Positions 33,980 through 48,149 of a stretch of DNA of 64,000 nucleotides are shown here, one piece after another (positions within the stretch are counted from its first letter, which is position 1; each line of letters begins with the position of its first letter). The DNA is taken from NCBI GenBank assembly GCA_963969595.1, contig OZ018411.1, positions 7,194,501-7,258,500 on the forward strand, given 5' to 3'. The DNA is from Neckera pumila (lineage: Eukaryota > Streptophyta > Bryopsida > Hypnales > Neckeraceae). The position numbers and the translations under genes were made by a program. The notes below the pieces were generated by a model. It made no database searches. It was not told where the DNA came from and saw nothing but the letters and a program-made list of their open reading frames with translations.

Positions 33980-36900
33980 AAAGACAATCTTTGAGAAAAA
34001 TGAAAAAATAAAAAAAAAATCTTTTTCTTATTATGCAAAAAAACCTCAAGCTACTTTCTAGACTTCAAGTAGCATAACTTTTGCTCCCGGACATCGATCG
34101 GAATAAAATTTAATGTCCCAAAAGCTAATCTGATTTCCTATCTTCCAAAAAAGTTTCAAAAAATTAGGGCAAAAATTGAGATCACACAAGCCTATCCAAA
34201 AGCTCAAGAGTCTCCCATAGGAACTTTGGACTTTAGGAATTAAAAGACTAAAGTTTATTAGACCCTTGGATGGAAACATATTTTTGAAGAAAATCTCAAA
34301 TTTGATAAAACTATAGTACACTTTAAGACTTTTTGTGAGTTAATAATTTAAGATTTTTTTTAATATATAAGTTAAAATTCTATAAACCATAATTTGTAGA
34401 TTTTAAATATTAAAATTTAGAAAAATAAAATTTTCAAACTTTCAAATTTAAATATTTATAGCTTTTATGAAATTTCAACTCCATAAATTCCGAAATCTTC
34501 AATTGGTCTTCATCAATAATGCGGAGAGCAGCAAAGCTTTGAATATAATTTAAAAATATTGTGGATGAAATCAAATTTCCATATTTTTATTTTATTAGAA
34601 AATCAATAGACCAAACTTTAGGACCAAAGTTTGAATGGCAAGAAATTATGTAATTTTAGGAATTTTTTGAACTTTTGAGTTGAAATAGAAATTGCACTTG
34701 ACCAACTTCATTTTAGTAGTTGGATTCAAATTTAAAAATATCTTTTATATCTTTTATATGGCTAAATTTAAATCAAGATCAAGAAGTTATTGTCTGCCAA
34801 AATACTTTTAAAAGGATCTCTTTTTATCCATGGATTAAACATCTTCTCCCGCCTATATTAGAATCAATAAAATAACATTTTATTTTAATGAAGGAATTTC
34901 AAACATTTTTCAACGCCACCCAATGCCAATACTTAAAGAACTTTCAAAATAAAACTGAATGACAAATTACATTCTTTCATCTAGGATTATTCATTTAAAA
35001 TTTATAAGCCACTTGTCATCTTTAAAAGGTAATGGAAGTGTAAAATGGTCAATATTAAATTGATTATTTAATAAACTCACTACAAATATATTTATCATCT
35101 ACACAATAATATCAATAATCGATAATGTGATACAAAGATGGTGGTTACATGTGTCAAAGGATTTGTCAATGTCAATGTAATAGATATAATATGGTCCTCA
35201 AAAAGAATTTGTATTTGATACAATTCAATGAATTTCATTTCATTACATTAATGTATTTGAAAGCATTGATTATAGTAATTCCCATTTATCAATATAAATT
35301 ATTAAATATTGTTCAAAAGTATTGATTTTGTAGGGCTTTGGGTTTTAAAATAGCCTTGATATATAAGATCTTCTTTTTTTTAGGTCTTGTTGTCGTTTTT
35401 GTATGAAACAAGTGAAAAAAATCAATTATTGATTCAAAGTTTAATTCACAACACTTATATAAATGAGAGGTAATTTTTTAATTTTTTATATATTATATAC
35501 TTGTTTTTTCTTGAATTTGAAACTTGAGATTTTTTTGTAATACGTTTGTTGTGGTTTTGATAGCTTGAGTTTGAAGTCAAAAAATTGATTGTTTTTCTAA
35601 TGCAGTTGGAGAATGCATTAATATAAAGACTTCAATGGAAAATTAAAAAGGTAAAAAAAATATAGTTATATTTTCAAATTGCTAATGAATTATTATATTT
35701 CATATCTTATAATTATCACTTTAATATTAAAAAACTAGTTATTGATTTTTTCATAGATTTTTTCATAAAAAGATATCCAAGAAAATACATATGAAATGAT
35801 TAAATATTATAACTTCTATAGATGCAATAGTTTATATTTTATTTGATATTTTTATATTATAAATATTCCAAACTATGCAATTGTGGAAAATCTGGAAAAA
35901 CAAAATCTCAAATAAATGACTAAGATTTGACTAGATTAAATAATTCACATGCATTGTTCAAGGATATAAATGGATATTATGTATTTTGTGATGGGAAAGT
36001 AAGATACTAAATCTATTTAGATATGAAATTATAATCTCAAAGTATTTTGAAAAAACAAAATTTAAAAATTCATTTCTAATGTTAGGTAAATCCTATAAGT
36101 CTTAAAATATTACATTTCTTTGAACTTAAAAAAATCTGCATTTGAATTTTAATCAGTTTTTTAAATTTGGAGTGACAACATAATATAATTGCTTTATCTT
36201 CAATAAATTTAATCACTTAAATTTATATTATATATAAATTAGATTTTGGTTTCACCAATGCAACCTTTAGCTAAAATGAGGTCCAAATGTTGTTTTGCAT
36301 CTTAATAATTAATATAAAATATTTAGCTAATGATAAAATAAACTCAAATTTGAGTATTAAGTACCTATTAAAAACTTATTTTTGAATACAGAAAAAAGTT
36401 ATTAAGATATCAATAATCAAATAAATATTTTAAATGTTAAAACAATTGTGTTAATTTAGTGTGTAATATCTTATATTGAATAAAATTTGTGATATCTTTT
36501 TGATTTATAATTATAATTATATTTTATTGTTTTATTATTTATTTATAAATAAATAAAATATATTAATATAGTTCTTAATTTGAGTATAAAAAATAGATTT
36601 CATGATTTTTATTTATATAAATATTAAATAAAATTGCTAGATTTTTTGTATCAAATTGAAAATGAAAATTTATTTTTGTTTCAAGTTTTAATTCTACAAA
36701 TTTATCACCTTTAGCTAATGGATTTTAATTTCAAAATGGTTTTAGATTCATCAAAAAAAGTTATATTGGTATTGATCATTTTTAGTATAATAGAGATATA
36801 GAGTGTTATTTCTTCCATCAAATTTTGTAGTTATTAAATAAAAATTCTAGTTTCAATGAAAATATTTAATTTTGATTCTTATATTGTACTTTCAAAATAG

Positions 36901-37244
36901 TGTTACATAGTTATGCATTGTTAATTTTATATAAGTTCCGCTTCTCTATGAAACTATTTAGAATATTTTTCACATTTATAGATTTTCATATGTGCCTTTT
37001 GTTTTAAATTTAAATTTTAAAATGAAATAACTTTAAATTAACAATTTGGATTATTTTAATACTATTTAATACAAAATCTTTGTAGGTGATATTGTGAAGA
37101 ATTATAGATTTTACAAAATGTAAATGATTGTATCATTGTTTATAGGAAAAAAGGAAGAACTTTGGTCTAATAACCATTGTAAATGAAGAGTCTATTGGGG
37201 ATAGGTCTACTATTTAAGTGATAAATTGGTTGCAGATTTATAAA
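33980..37244. other. Extremely AT-rich DNA upstream of the giant coiled-coil gene
   Basis: About 3.3 kb of almost pure A/T sequence with no ORF of interest. A possible family-like right end, ctttaggaattaaaaga, occurs at about 34229. Any upstream exon of the following gene would be hard to see here; the acceptor-like TTGCAG at 37227-37232 leaves open a 5' UTR intron. Confidence 0.5.
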
Positions 37245-40200
37245 ATGGAAGAGCAAAGTCCTTCATTTACAGAAGAAAATGAATTGATACCATTTCCTTC
37301 ATCTAAAGTTGTAGATGAAGAAGAATATTTGATTTGGGAACAGAAAACCTTAAATACTACTAATACTAAGAATCCTAAGAAAAGACGTCTTGTTATTACG
37401 ACAATGTTGGAAGAACCTGTAAGTATAAAAAGATCAAGATTCATATGTTTCAATACTATGTTTAAACATACTACCTATTCATATAAAATTCGTTAAGCTT
37501 AAAAATAAAGATATACAACTCATTTAAATTATGAAATTTTTAATATTGAGGGGCTATTTTTTGTGATGTAAGGGAATACTTGAGAGTACATGGTAATTTA
37601 TAGAGTGATAGAAGTAATATAAGTATTATATAGAATATATAAAATATTGAATAATTGAATCATTTTCTAGTTATTTAAAATGTCTTAAATATTACTTTAT
37701 AGATGTATAATTTGTATCTATTTTAATTATGATTATTTCCTTCCAAAAGCAATAATATAAAATTTTATATTTTTTCCATTTTTTTTTTAAGAATATGAAA
37801 GTGACCTTTAAGCTCTTCAATAAAAATTTTTTACCAAATTAATAGATTTTTATCCTTATATTTTAAATTTGGCTCTACAGATTTTGATTGAAATACGACC
37901 TAATTTAGTAGAATCACTGGCTCATCCGCTAGTGAGTAATTCTACTCAATGTAATGTTATTGAAAATAGGGGTCATAAGAAAAGTACATGTTTAAAACAC
38001 ATGAATTTGTGGAATAAACTTTATCAAGTTATACATGATACAAATACTTTAAATTTTTATGAAGAGGATTGGTTTGGAAAACAAGGTGAGGTTGAAGATT
38101 TAGTAATTGGTACAAAAAAGCAAGATGAGATTGAAGATTCTATAATTGGTATAGAAAAACAAGATGAGGTTGAAGGTTCACAAATTTGTGTAGAAAAGCA
38201 AAGTGAGGTTGAAGATTCTCTAATTAGTATAGAAAAACAATGTGAGGTTGAAGATTCATTAATTGATATAGATAAACAAGATGCAGTTGAAGATTCACAA
38301 TGTCATATAGAAAAACAAATAAATTGTAGCAAATTATGGCCTAAAATTTGTACTCAAGCTCTCGATAAGATAATATTTTTGAAACAAAACATTCAAAAAG
38401 TAATGGAAGAAAGGGAAGAAGAAAAGGAAAGATGTAATATACTTTTAAGGAAGCAAAGTGATTTGGAAAAGCAAATTGAATCAGAAAAAGATATGCAAAA
38501 TCAAGAGTGTCAAAAGTTTGAAGCTGTCATTTTAGAACTAAAAAATCAAATTACAAGTCAAGCAGAAGAAATTAGAAGATTATGGATTGAGAATCTTGCA
38601 AATGAAAGTGATGAATTGATTACAAAATCTAATGATGTCATACATGAAGAAGAAATACCACAAACAGAAAAACGCATCATAGAATTGGAACATCAATTGG
38701 CAAAGGCACTAGAGCAATATAAAATCATTTCTAAAGATCAAGAAATCCAATGTGAATTCCACAAGTTAAATGATAATGAAAATTCAGAGAATCAAGAGGT
38801 AATACATTTTAAGAACTTTGAATATTATAATCTTAGACTGAAGATTGAAGGAAAAGGAAACAAGTTGGGTTGTAGTACAATTATAATATTTGATTGAATT
38901 TCAATCTATTAAAATATATAGTAATAATTTTTTTATTAAATACATATATGATTTTGATTAAATATCCATTTTTATTCATGAGTAAATTGCACTGAAGATC
39001 TAATAAAATTGTAAAACTATGAAAGTTTGAAATTAAACTATATTTTCAAGTTATCCAAATAAGATTGTTATTATTATTACCACTATTATAATGATATGTA
39101 ATAATTGGAATGTGACTCCAGTTACAACATCAAGAGAAGATTACATCCTCTTCAAGTATTAATAAGAATAACAATGATCACATAATTGATTATGAATCTT
39201 TGGTCAAAGAACGTGATAGTTTAAGGAAAAAACTTGAAAAAGCTAATAATGAATTCAATCGGACGACAAGCAAGCTCCGTGAAAATGTAGCAAAAAGACG
39301 CAGGTTAGAGGTTTGAAATTCTAAACTCTCATTAATCTTTAATTATTGAGTTTTTATTAGTTTAGATTGTTTTATTGTACTCTTAAATTAATATTTAATG
39401 TCAAAATTTAAATTTTACAATCATTTGAAATTATAAATTTTTGAAGAAATTTACTCAAAAATCATTTTTAATGCTAGTATTTCAGGCCGAAAGTGAAGGT
39501 GAAAAAGAACAACGTTCTAATTTGGCTGCAGCATTATATGAGTTAGAAGGTGAAGTAGAAGTTACCATATCAACAATCAATTCGTTACAATCTACTACTT
39601 TTGAAAATATGGCTACATTAACAAATGATTTACAAAACTTTGAGGTTGAAAATTGAAACCATCCAAAAATAATTTGAATGATATTATATTATACTATACT
39701 ACATTATACTATAGTATATATTTCTTTTGTCTCAAAATAAATCCGTAGTATCTTGTGAGAAACTGTAGAGTACCACAAGTTTATTTTTAGATAGAGGATA
39801 TAGCACATTAGTAACAATATATTGATTTATGGAGATTTTTTAAATTTTAAATCTTGAATAGTGTAATTAGTATTTTGCATTGCTTTAATTAGGAAGCATT
39901 GGAGAAACGTTTGATTTTCAATGATTTTAAATCTAACTTTTCAACTGAGAATGGCGATGAGATGATTAAATTAATAGATAGTGATATTAAACAAAATCCT
40001 ATTCAAAATCTTGAAAGAACAAGCTCAAATATATTTAAAGGTATTCCAGATACAAAATCTGTTATTTTAGAGCTAACTGAAGGACATGAAAATCTATTGG
40101 CTAAGATTAGCAACGTAAGAAAAGCTATTCATCGAACATTAAAAAGTTATAAATGTCAAATGCATATGGAAGAAAAAGAGATGACATCCAAGTTAGAGAA

Positions 40201-43200
40201 TATGGAATCTGAAAAAGAAACACTTCATTGGAAAATAAAAGTTTTTGAAGAAGAAAATAAAAGTCTTCAAGAAGGGAATTCAAGATTACAACAAGAAGTG
40301 TCTTCGTTGAAACATGCAAAATGTACATTGAATTTGCAATTAAAAGGCTTAGAAAAAGAGATGGAAGATTTTCAAGAAAGCTTAAGAAATCTACGTGAAG
40401 AAAATAGAAGGCTTTTAAAGGAAGCCAAGTGGAAATCGGTTGGCAAACAAGGAGGGTACCAAGAATCTCTAATTGTTCACGAATGGGAAAAGAAATTACA
40501 AAAATTAGAAGCCGATTACGAATTATTGCGACATGCTAAAAAAGTATTTATCTTTGTTTTTATTTTTATTACTATCAAAATCAAAATTGAAAAATTAATG
40601 AAATAATTGAAATTAAAAATTTATAAATATATTGCAATGTAATGCATTTCAATTTATTTAAATAAAAACTTCTTTATTAAAGCTGAAGAAGTATTTGCAT
40701 CATTCAAAAAATAAAACTTTGATGTAATAAATTACTGCCTTTAGGATTTGGTAAAAGAAAAACACCGCCTTGAGGATGAATTGGATAGGGCAACGGAGAA
40801 AGGCTACAAGGGCTTGGGAGGAAGTGAGGATCGAAATCTTGAAGAAGAGTTGTCTAATATGACTCAAGAAAGGAATAAACTACGAAAAATTAAGATTACT
40901 TTGGCTATTGAGAATGTGTCATTAAAAGAATCACTAGCAGAGTTGAGAATACAAGCAAATGCGCTTGAAAATGAGTGTATGGCTTCATTAGAATGGAAAG
41001 AAAAGGCACAAAAATTAGAAGAAGAGTGTGAAGATTTGCGAGATTGGAAAAGAAAGGCAGAAGCACTTGAAGTGGAATGCAAGGATTTGCACAACCACCA
41101 AATGAAGGTTGAAGCTCATGGACTTGAATGCCAAGTCAAGAACTCTAAAACAAAAGAATCTGAAGAAAAATATCAAAGCACTCATGAAAACATTGAGACC
41201 GTTGACAAAGAATGTCAAGGTATGTGCTTCAATAATGATTGTTGTGAAGAAGAATGCAAAAGCTTATGTGAATGTAAAACCAATCTTGAAAAAGAATGTG
41301 AAAGACTTTGCCAAAGGATTAGTTGTTTGGAAAAAGACCAAACTGCATTTTGCAAGTTTAAAGAAAAGCTTGAGAAATGTATTGAAAATAATGAATTCCA
41401 TAATGTAGAAAAATTGAAGATGGATATTCTTGAATGTGGGTTTGAGAGTCTAAGTGAAATTGGAAGCAAAGTGGAAGAACAAAACAACACTTTATACCAA
41501 TTGGACTCAACTAACATTGAGTGTTGCAATGTCAAAGAATATTTAGAAAAGATTGCCGCTTTAGAGCAAAAGAATTCGAAATTATGCCAAAATCATCAAA
41601 TTGCACTTGATAAGCAATGGGATGTTCTTCAAGGAGATATGAAAGCTTTTGAGATAAAAATAGAAGAACTAGAAAATGAATGTGAAAGTATTCGAAGAGA
41701 TCATCTATCAAGCATGGTTGAAAATGCGGAGCTAGTCCGAGAGAAGGATAGGTTGTTGACAATGTGTAATGATCAAAAGTACAACTACGAAATATTAGAA
41801 ACATCCAATGAATGCTTACAAAAAGATCAAGAACAAAAAGAAGTAGAACGAATGAAAGAACAAAATGACTACCAAGCATCCATTGATAATTTGAATCGAC
41901 AAATAGTAGAATTGGAATCATCATTTTCTGAGAAATTGCAACAACAAGCTTCTAATTATGAACTTTGCTTAGGTCCAAAGATAAAAGCTAATGCTCGAGA
42001 GACTATAACTTTGTCACGCCAAGAATATGAAATTCTTTTAGCAGAAAAAGCAGTGATGTTGCAAGAACGTGATAGTGCCCACAAAAAATTGTGTAGTGCC
42101 GAGGTTCAAAATCTTCAACTTAGTGCAAGTATTGAGTGTTTGCAAAAAGAACTTCCACACTCAAATCAAGGTTATAAGGAAAATGGAAATGATGCTGAAG
42201 TATTGCTTGCTCAAGATATTGTGAATCTTCGGTCTATGGTTAATTCACTAGAAGAAGAATTAGAAAGTGAAACTTGTGAGAGAAACAAGTTGCTAGAAAT
42301 GAATAAATCTATGAGAGGAGAACTAAATCAACTCAATGAAGCACTTTTACAATGTCAACATGAAAATCAAAATTTGAATATCACACTTGATGAGTTGAAA
42401 AGAAGATCTTCACTTGAACAAATTCACTCCGCGGCTTCTTCATTAAAAGATCAACTTGGCAAGGCATCTAAAGAAAAAGATTTAGTCAAAGAACAGCTCA
42501 CTAAAGCAATCAAAGAGAAAGAGCAACTTGCAAACGAAAGAGATAAAATCATTAAGTCATTGAAGGAAAAAATTACAAAGTTAGAAAAAGGAGAAGAATG
42601 TTGTTTTAAAACTCAATTACAAGAAGGAAGCAACAATGTGACTATACCTTCCGAAGTAAATGATCAATCAATGAAAGTTGTAGAAGAAAGTGGAAATGTT
42701 AAGGAAGTGGCAACTCTCAAACATGAATTACTACTTTTAAATAATGATTTGTTGAAGAAAACAAAATCATGGCAAAAAGAGCGTAGTAATTTTGAAGATG
42801 GATGTAGAAGACTTGAAGTTGAGCTAATGAATACAAAAGAAGCACAAGACATGATAAAAATGAAAATGAAAGATGACCTTCAAGAAGCAATGCATACCAA
42901 AAATAATCTAGAATTGATAGCAAAAAATGAAATAAAAAATATACACGTACAAGTATTAGAGCTTCAAGATGAGTTGTCTAAAGCAAAGAATTTTTTTGAT
43001 AAAAAATTTGAGCTTGCCACCAAAGAAATGGAATATATTACGGTAGAAATAAATCTATTCTTACAAGAAATGGTAAAGCTTAAGGAAAATAAAGTTTTGG
43101 TAAAAAATGAAAAAGACAATATAAGCAATAACATAGTCCAATACAATGGGCATACAAAGGATTCAAGAATTTCAAGTTGGACAATTGAAGATGCAAATCA

Positions 43201-46200
43201 ATCTCATCTTTTTAATCCAAAAACTCTTTTAGAACAAGGAATACAAGTAATGCTACAAGAAGATCTTGAATTTGAAACTAAGAAAATAAATTACCTTGGA
43301 AAAGAAACACCTCCAATAATGGACAAGGATAGTGAAGAATTGATGGCTATGACAAAAGAAAGAGATTTTCTACTATTGATTGTTTCAGAACTCAAAACGG
43401 AGAAAAATGCCCAAAGTCACCAGAAAGATACATGCTCTTGCAATGGTAGTTTGATTCAAGTATCAAAATGTAAAGACAACCTAGGTAGGTTCAATAAATA
43501 ATATTATGAAACAAAAAACAATAATACATCTTTGAAGCAAATAATTTAAGAGCAGATTTGATTATTTCTAAAATACTTGATTTTAAATAATTATTTTATA
43601 TTAAAAACTATATATTATTTTAAGTGCAGATCTTGGAAAATGAAAAAAATAATTGGTTTGATTTTTATGTAGAGTGTTCTTTTACATTGAAGGAAAACCA
43701 CAATATCCAAATTAGTGAGGAGAAGAAAAAGTCTTATATTGAAGTAACCACTCTAAATCAAAGCCTTTGTGATTTTGAAATAAAAGTGAAAATTTTGAAT
43801 GAACAATTGCTTGATTTAATTAGAGAAAAAGATCAACTTGCATTTGCAAACCAATCACTCTTGCATGAACAAGAGAACTTGGTTGTTGCAATTGCAAAAC
43901 TTGAGGCTGAGAAAGAGACAATGTTTAAAAATTTTAAGCAAGATTTAAGCTCAGAAAGTTCTTCTCTCAAAGCATTGCTTGCCACCGTAACAAAAGAAAA
44001 AGAACAACTCACCACTTCTGAAGAATCTTTGCACAAAAAGCTTGAGGATCACTCAATTACTATACAATTACTGAATGAACAATTAGGATCTTTATCCCAT
44101 GAAAAAAATTCTGTTGTGCATGCAAAAGAAGTTGTTACTCTTGAACGGAATAGCCTATTAGATAAAAATTCAACACTTGAGAAGCAAGTACAAACAATTG
44201 TTAAGATTGAAAGTGCTGATAGTTTTCAAAAAGATGCAAGGGATACATCCTCTTCAACGTGCAAAAAAATATTACTCTTGAAAGACTATGAAAACCTCAT
44301 TGCAGAAATTGTATTATTTAAAAAAGAAAAAGAAGATATTGAAAATAAATTTGATGTAATTACAAAACAAAATTGTACTTCATTAAACAACTACATAAAT
44401 GCTCTTGATAAGGCTCAATGTAATTTAGACATGAGAAATGAACAACATGAAAATCTAATCAAAGAAAATACACAATTGAAAGAAGAAAATGTGGGACTAG
44501 TCCAAACTAAAACCCACTTTGTTCATGAGTGCAAGAATCTTCTAATACAAATATCATTAGTAAAAAAAAATAACAAAGCAATGAAAAAGATATTTAGAAA
44601 AGAAATGATTCAATTGACCTCACTTAACAACGAGTTGTTAGAAGCAATTAGCAAAAAAAATCAAATAAATAGTGATAAAGATTCTTTAATTCAACAACCT
44701 TATTTGCTTAAAAATGAAAAGTTACATATTGATTTGCAAACCTCTGCATTTAATAATGCAAAGATATCAGTGAATGAAGAACAACAAATATGTGTGCCTA
44801 ATACTATTGAAATTGGAATACTTTGCAATATGGAACCCATATATAAATTCCAAGGAGAATTTATTAGAGAAGCTAAGTATTCAAGCTCCAATTTTTTGGA
44901 TGTTGACTTGGAGTCACCAAATAAGGAGCTAGAATTCTTCAAACAACAAAAAGATGATCTTACAAATGAAAGAAATAAACTTGTTACATCATCAGAAAAA
45001 TCCAAACAAGCTCATGTTGATACAACTAATATAGAAATAGAGACACTAAAGCAAAAATTAATGCTTTATGATACAAAATACAATCAACTTGTTTTGGATA
45101 GAGATAATGTGATACAAGAAAATGAATTCATGAAGCACTTGATAGATTCACTTACTAAAGAATGTGACAATCTTTTTATAACCATTACATCACTAAAAGA
45201 TGTGAAATTGTTTACAAATACGAATTCAAATGTTGAGCATTGTCTATGTGCAAAGGTGGATCAATCAATGGATGAAAAAAAAAGAGACTCAATTAAGCTA
45301 GAAACATTTTTCAAAGAAAAATTTAATGAATTTGCAAAAAAAAGTGCTATTTTAATAAAAGAATTTATTACAATTACAAAAGAAAGGGAGAGATTACTTT
45401 CAGATATGACTTCTTTTAAACGAGAATGTCAAAAACTTCATACAACTCTTATTGCGGCTGAAAGAGATAAAGATAATTTGATGAAAAGTGTTCTAGAATC
45501 ACGTTCAACAATTGATCGTGTAGCAGGGGAAATTAGCCGATTGCAAAGGGAACTAAATGAAACAGAGTTGAAACTAGCACACCTTACAATTGAACGGGAT
45601 AATGCTAATCTTCAAATTGTAAACTTGCAAAGGCTCTTAAATAACCACAATAGGATGCAACATTTGCAAGGATCTTATTCTTTGAATAAATTTGAAAACT
45701 TGGAAGCACAAAATAGGTGTTTAAGAATGGAAAAGGTAATTGTTTGAGTTTGCTAATGTATGAAATTACATGTGTTACACATATTTTAATATTCTACAAA
45801 AATAATTTGTAAATTATGCACACTTTTAAATAGTAAGATTCACTAATAATAATATTTTGGATGAATTTAGTTTTTTGGATGAAATTTGATTTAACAAAAT
45901 TAATTAATATTCTTGAAATTCTAAACTTAAAAACTGCAAACACCTCAAAAACTTTTTAACTCCAAAAGCTGTACTATAAATATTTTCAATTAATGAATGG
46001 AAATAATAATTATCCTATTGATTTTTGTAACAGGATGTAATGGAGGACCATTTAAAAAAATGTTCTATGGATCTTGAAGTAATAGATTGTTATTTGAAAA
46101 TCTTTATGCAAGTTCATTCTAATTGATTCCATACCACAAAACTAAAAAAGGCCAAAACTTTGGTTTTATATAGGTTAATTTGTAATCTTTATTGTATAGA

Positions 46201-46539
46201 TAAGATTTTTAAGTAATTTTTTTTGTCATGTAGGAAAATTATCAATTTGAACCATTGCCACCAATGACAAGTTTCAAGATTCAAAAAATAGATTCACATC
46301 CTCTTGCTCATCCATCCCTTCCCAATTCTTCGGTATGATGCTTTTTAACTATTTTTTTTGATACCAACTCAATAAACAAATGAACAAGAAATGAATTGGT
46401 TAAAATCACTTTTAAAAATAGATTAGACTAATTATATGTATATGTTGTATTGTAGCAATTGTTCCTTTCTGGAGCTGATTCATTTAGAAGGCCTCAGCCA
46501 TCTACTCCTTCCATTTTTCACCAACAATGGCCAATATAA
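37245..46539 (+). CDS. Giant coiled-coil protein of about 2,380 residues, function unknown
   Basis: Ten exons join in phase 0: 37245-37418, 37881-38798, 39122-39310, 39486-39644, 39893-40543, 40745-43459, 43630-45735, 46034-46078, 46234-46332 and 46456-46539. The N terminus (MEEQSPSFTEENELIPFPSS) is followed by a basic stretch, KNPKKRRLVI, that could be a nuclear localisation signal. Exon 2 carries six 13-residue repeats. Exons 3-7 are almost wholly E/K/L/N/Q coiled coil, with Cys-rich units (EEECEDL, EVECKDL, EKECERL) early in exon 6. The last three exons turn proline-rich and end QPSTPSIFHQQWPI. There is no transmembrane segment and no recognisable motor or enzymatic domain. The exon 6 donor is ambiguous (43459, or 43484 with an alternative acceptor at 43623). 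It may be a cytoskeletal, centromeric or nuclear-matrix scaffold, or the tail of a larger protein with exons further upstream; that is speculation. Confidence 0.82.
38079..38318 (+). repeat. 39-bp repeats encoding six 13-residue units
   Basis: Within exon 2 of the coiled-coil gene the protein repeats a unit close to KQDEVEDSLIGIE six times and ends with a further KQ. Every unit keeps K-Q at its start and the acidic E-[VI]-E-[DG] core (A replaces E once). The positions after it vary, including Cys in three units. Confidence 0.9.
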
Positions 46540-48149
46540 CATCATTAGTTTATTATTTATAAATAATTTAAGGCATGGATTTTGAAGCCATCCTTAGTTT
46601 CTTTCAAACAATTGGAATGACTCATTGACTTTGATATTTGCACCAATACATGAAAATCAACAAATCATTTGCCGTGCATCTACGAAATCAAAGTCTCACC
46701 AACCAAATATTTGAAATTGTATCCAAAAATACAATTATAACTTTTAACATGTAAAGACTCCTTCAAACTAAATTTAAAATTTAACTTCATTGGATGTACT
46801 ATAGCATTCAATAGTAAATCTTTATATTACAATTGTTGAAACTGATTGACAATTTAGAGTTGGATAATTTATGAGTCATTTTCAATTATATTAATTTTAA
46901 GTGACAATGATACAGGAATTTAAGAATTTACTGCAAGTTCTAACTTATCATTCAAAGATCTTAATTAAGGTATTTACATAGCTTTCATTCATCACAATAG
47001 ATAAAATATATCTATTATGAGATATTTGTATTTGGTAGCAAATATATTCAATGAACTATTTAATATTCAACATTCTAATGCAAATAACTCTTTGACTACT
47101 AGGTACTTCAAGCTTTTTATATATGGATCAACTTTTCCTTCATTTGTGGAGATTTAGCATTAACACCATATATGATAGAATTCAAAATCAAATTTCCAAT
47201 GTACTCATTTTCAACTTGTAAAATTGTTTTTAAGGTAAAATATTGATTGACAATGAAAATATTTTCATAAAACTTATTGCAAAGTAATAAAATTAAGTTT
47301 TTGGTTATACTCTTTGTAGTTGCTAGCACATGATAATTATCTATAAGATTAAAGATTGTTCTAAAAGGCTCCAAGAAATATTTTGAATTGAATTTTTTTT
47401 AAATTATGATGAAATTAATTATAATTCTTTGCAATAATTATTGTGAAATTCAACATTGTAGTATAATAAAGATTCTAGGACTTTAATTTCTTCTAATTTC
47501 TACTTTAATTTCTATCATTTTAGTCAATTAAATGACTTTTGGGTTTTCTTAGGTGGCATTTTGATTGAATCATTTTTGGACCATGAGTTGAACCTTTAAT
47601 GTACAATATGTTGTTTCATTGAATATTAAGACTACAAAACACTTGAATTTTCACAAATTTAATGTATTATAAAAAATTCTAAGAAAATCTAATGTATTTT
47701 TTTGAAAAACAAATGCAAGTTTTGATGTTTGAAAAATATAATTATTTATAGATATTTTGTTCAAGAAATTTGCATTTATAAATCGTATAGAATGGTAAGA
47801 AAATTATACGTGATTCAATTTCAAGAAGTATCATACCTTCAAAAAGCTAAAGTTTGCTCTACTAATTTAAAATTTAATTATGTTTGATTTAATTACAAAC
47901 TAAATTTATGATCAAGTTTTTTTTATATAAAAAAATCGGAATAAGTTAAAAATATAGTTCCTAACAAGCAGAAATATTAATTTTCAATTATGAAGAGAAA
48001 ACCTAAATTTAATTTGTACAAAACTACTAATAATTATTTAAATTAAATTACAAATTTGAAACAATAATTTAAATTTAGAAGAGCCTCATAAATCTCTAAG
48101 GTTGACAAAGCTTCCGCAATTAAGTATTTTAGAAAAAAAAAATATATTT
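46540..48149. other. Gene-free AT-rich DNA downstream of the coiled-coil gene
   Basis: The first hundred bases or so may be 3' UTR. The rest is A/T-rich with short ORFs only and no recognisable repeats or RNA genes. Confidence 0.5.
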
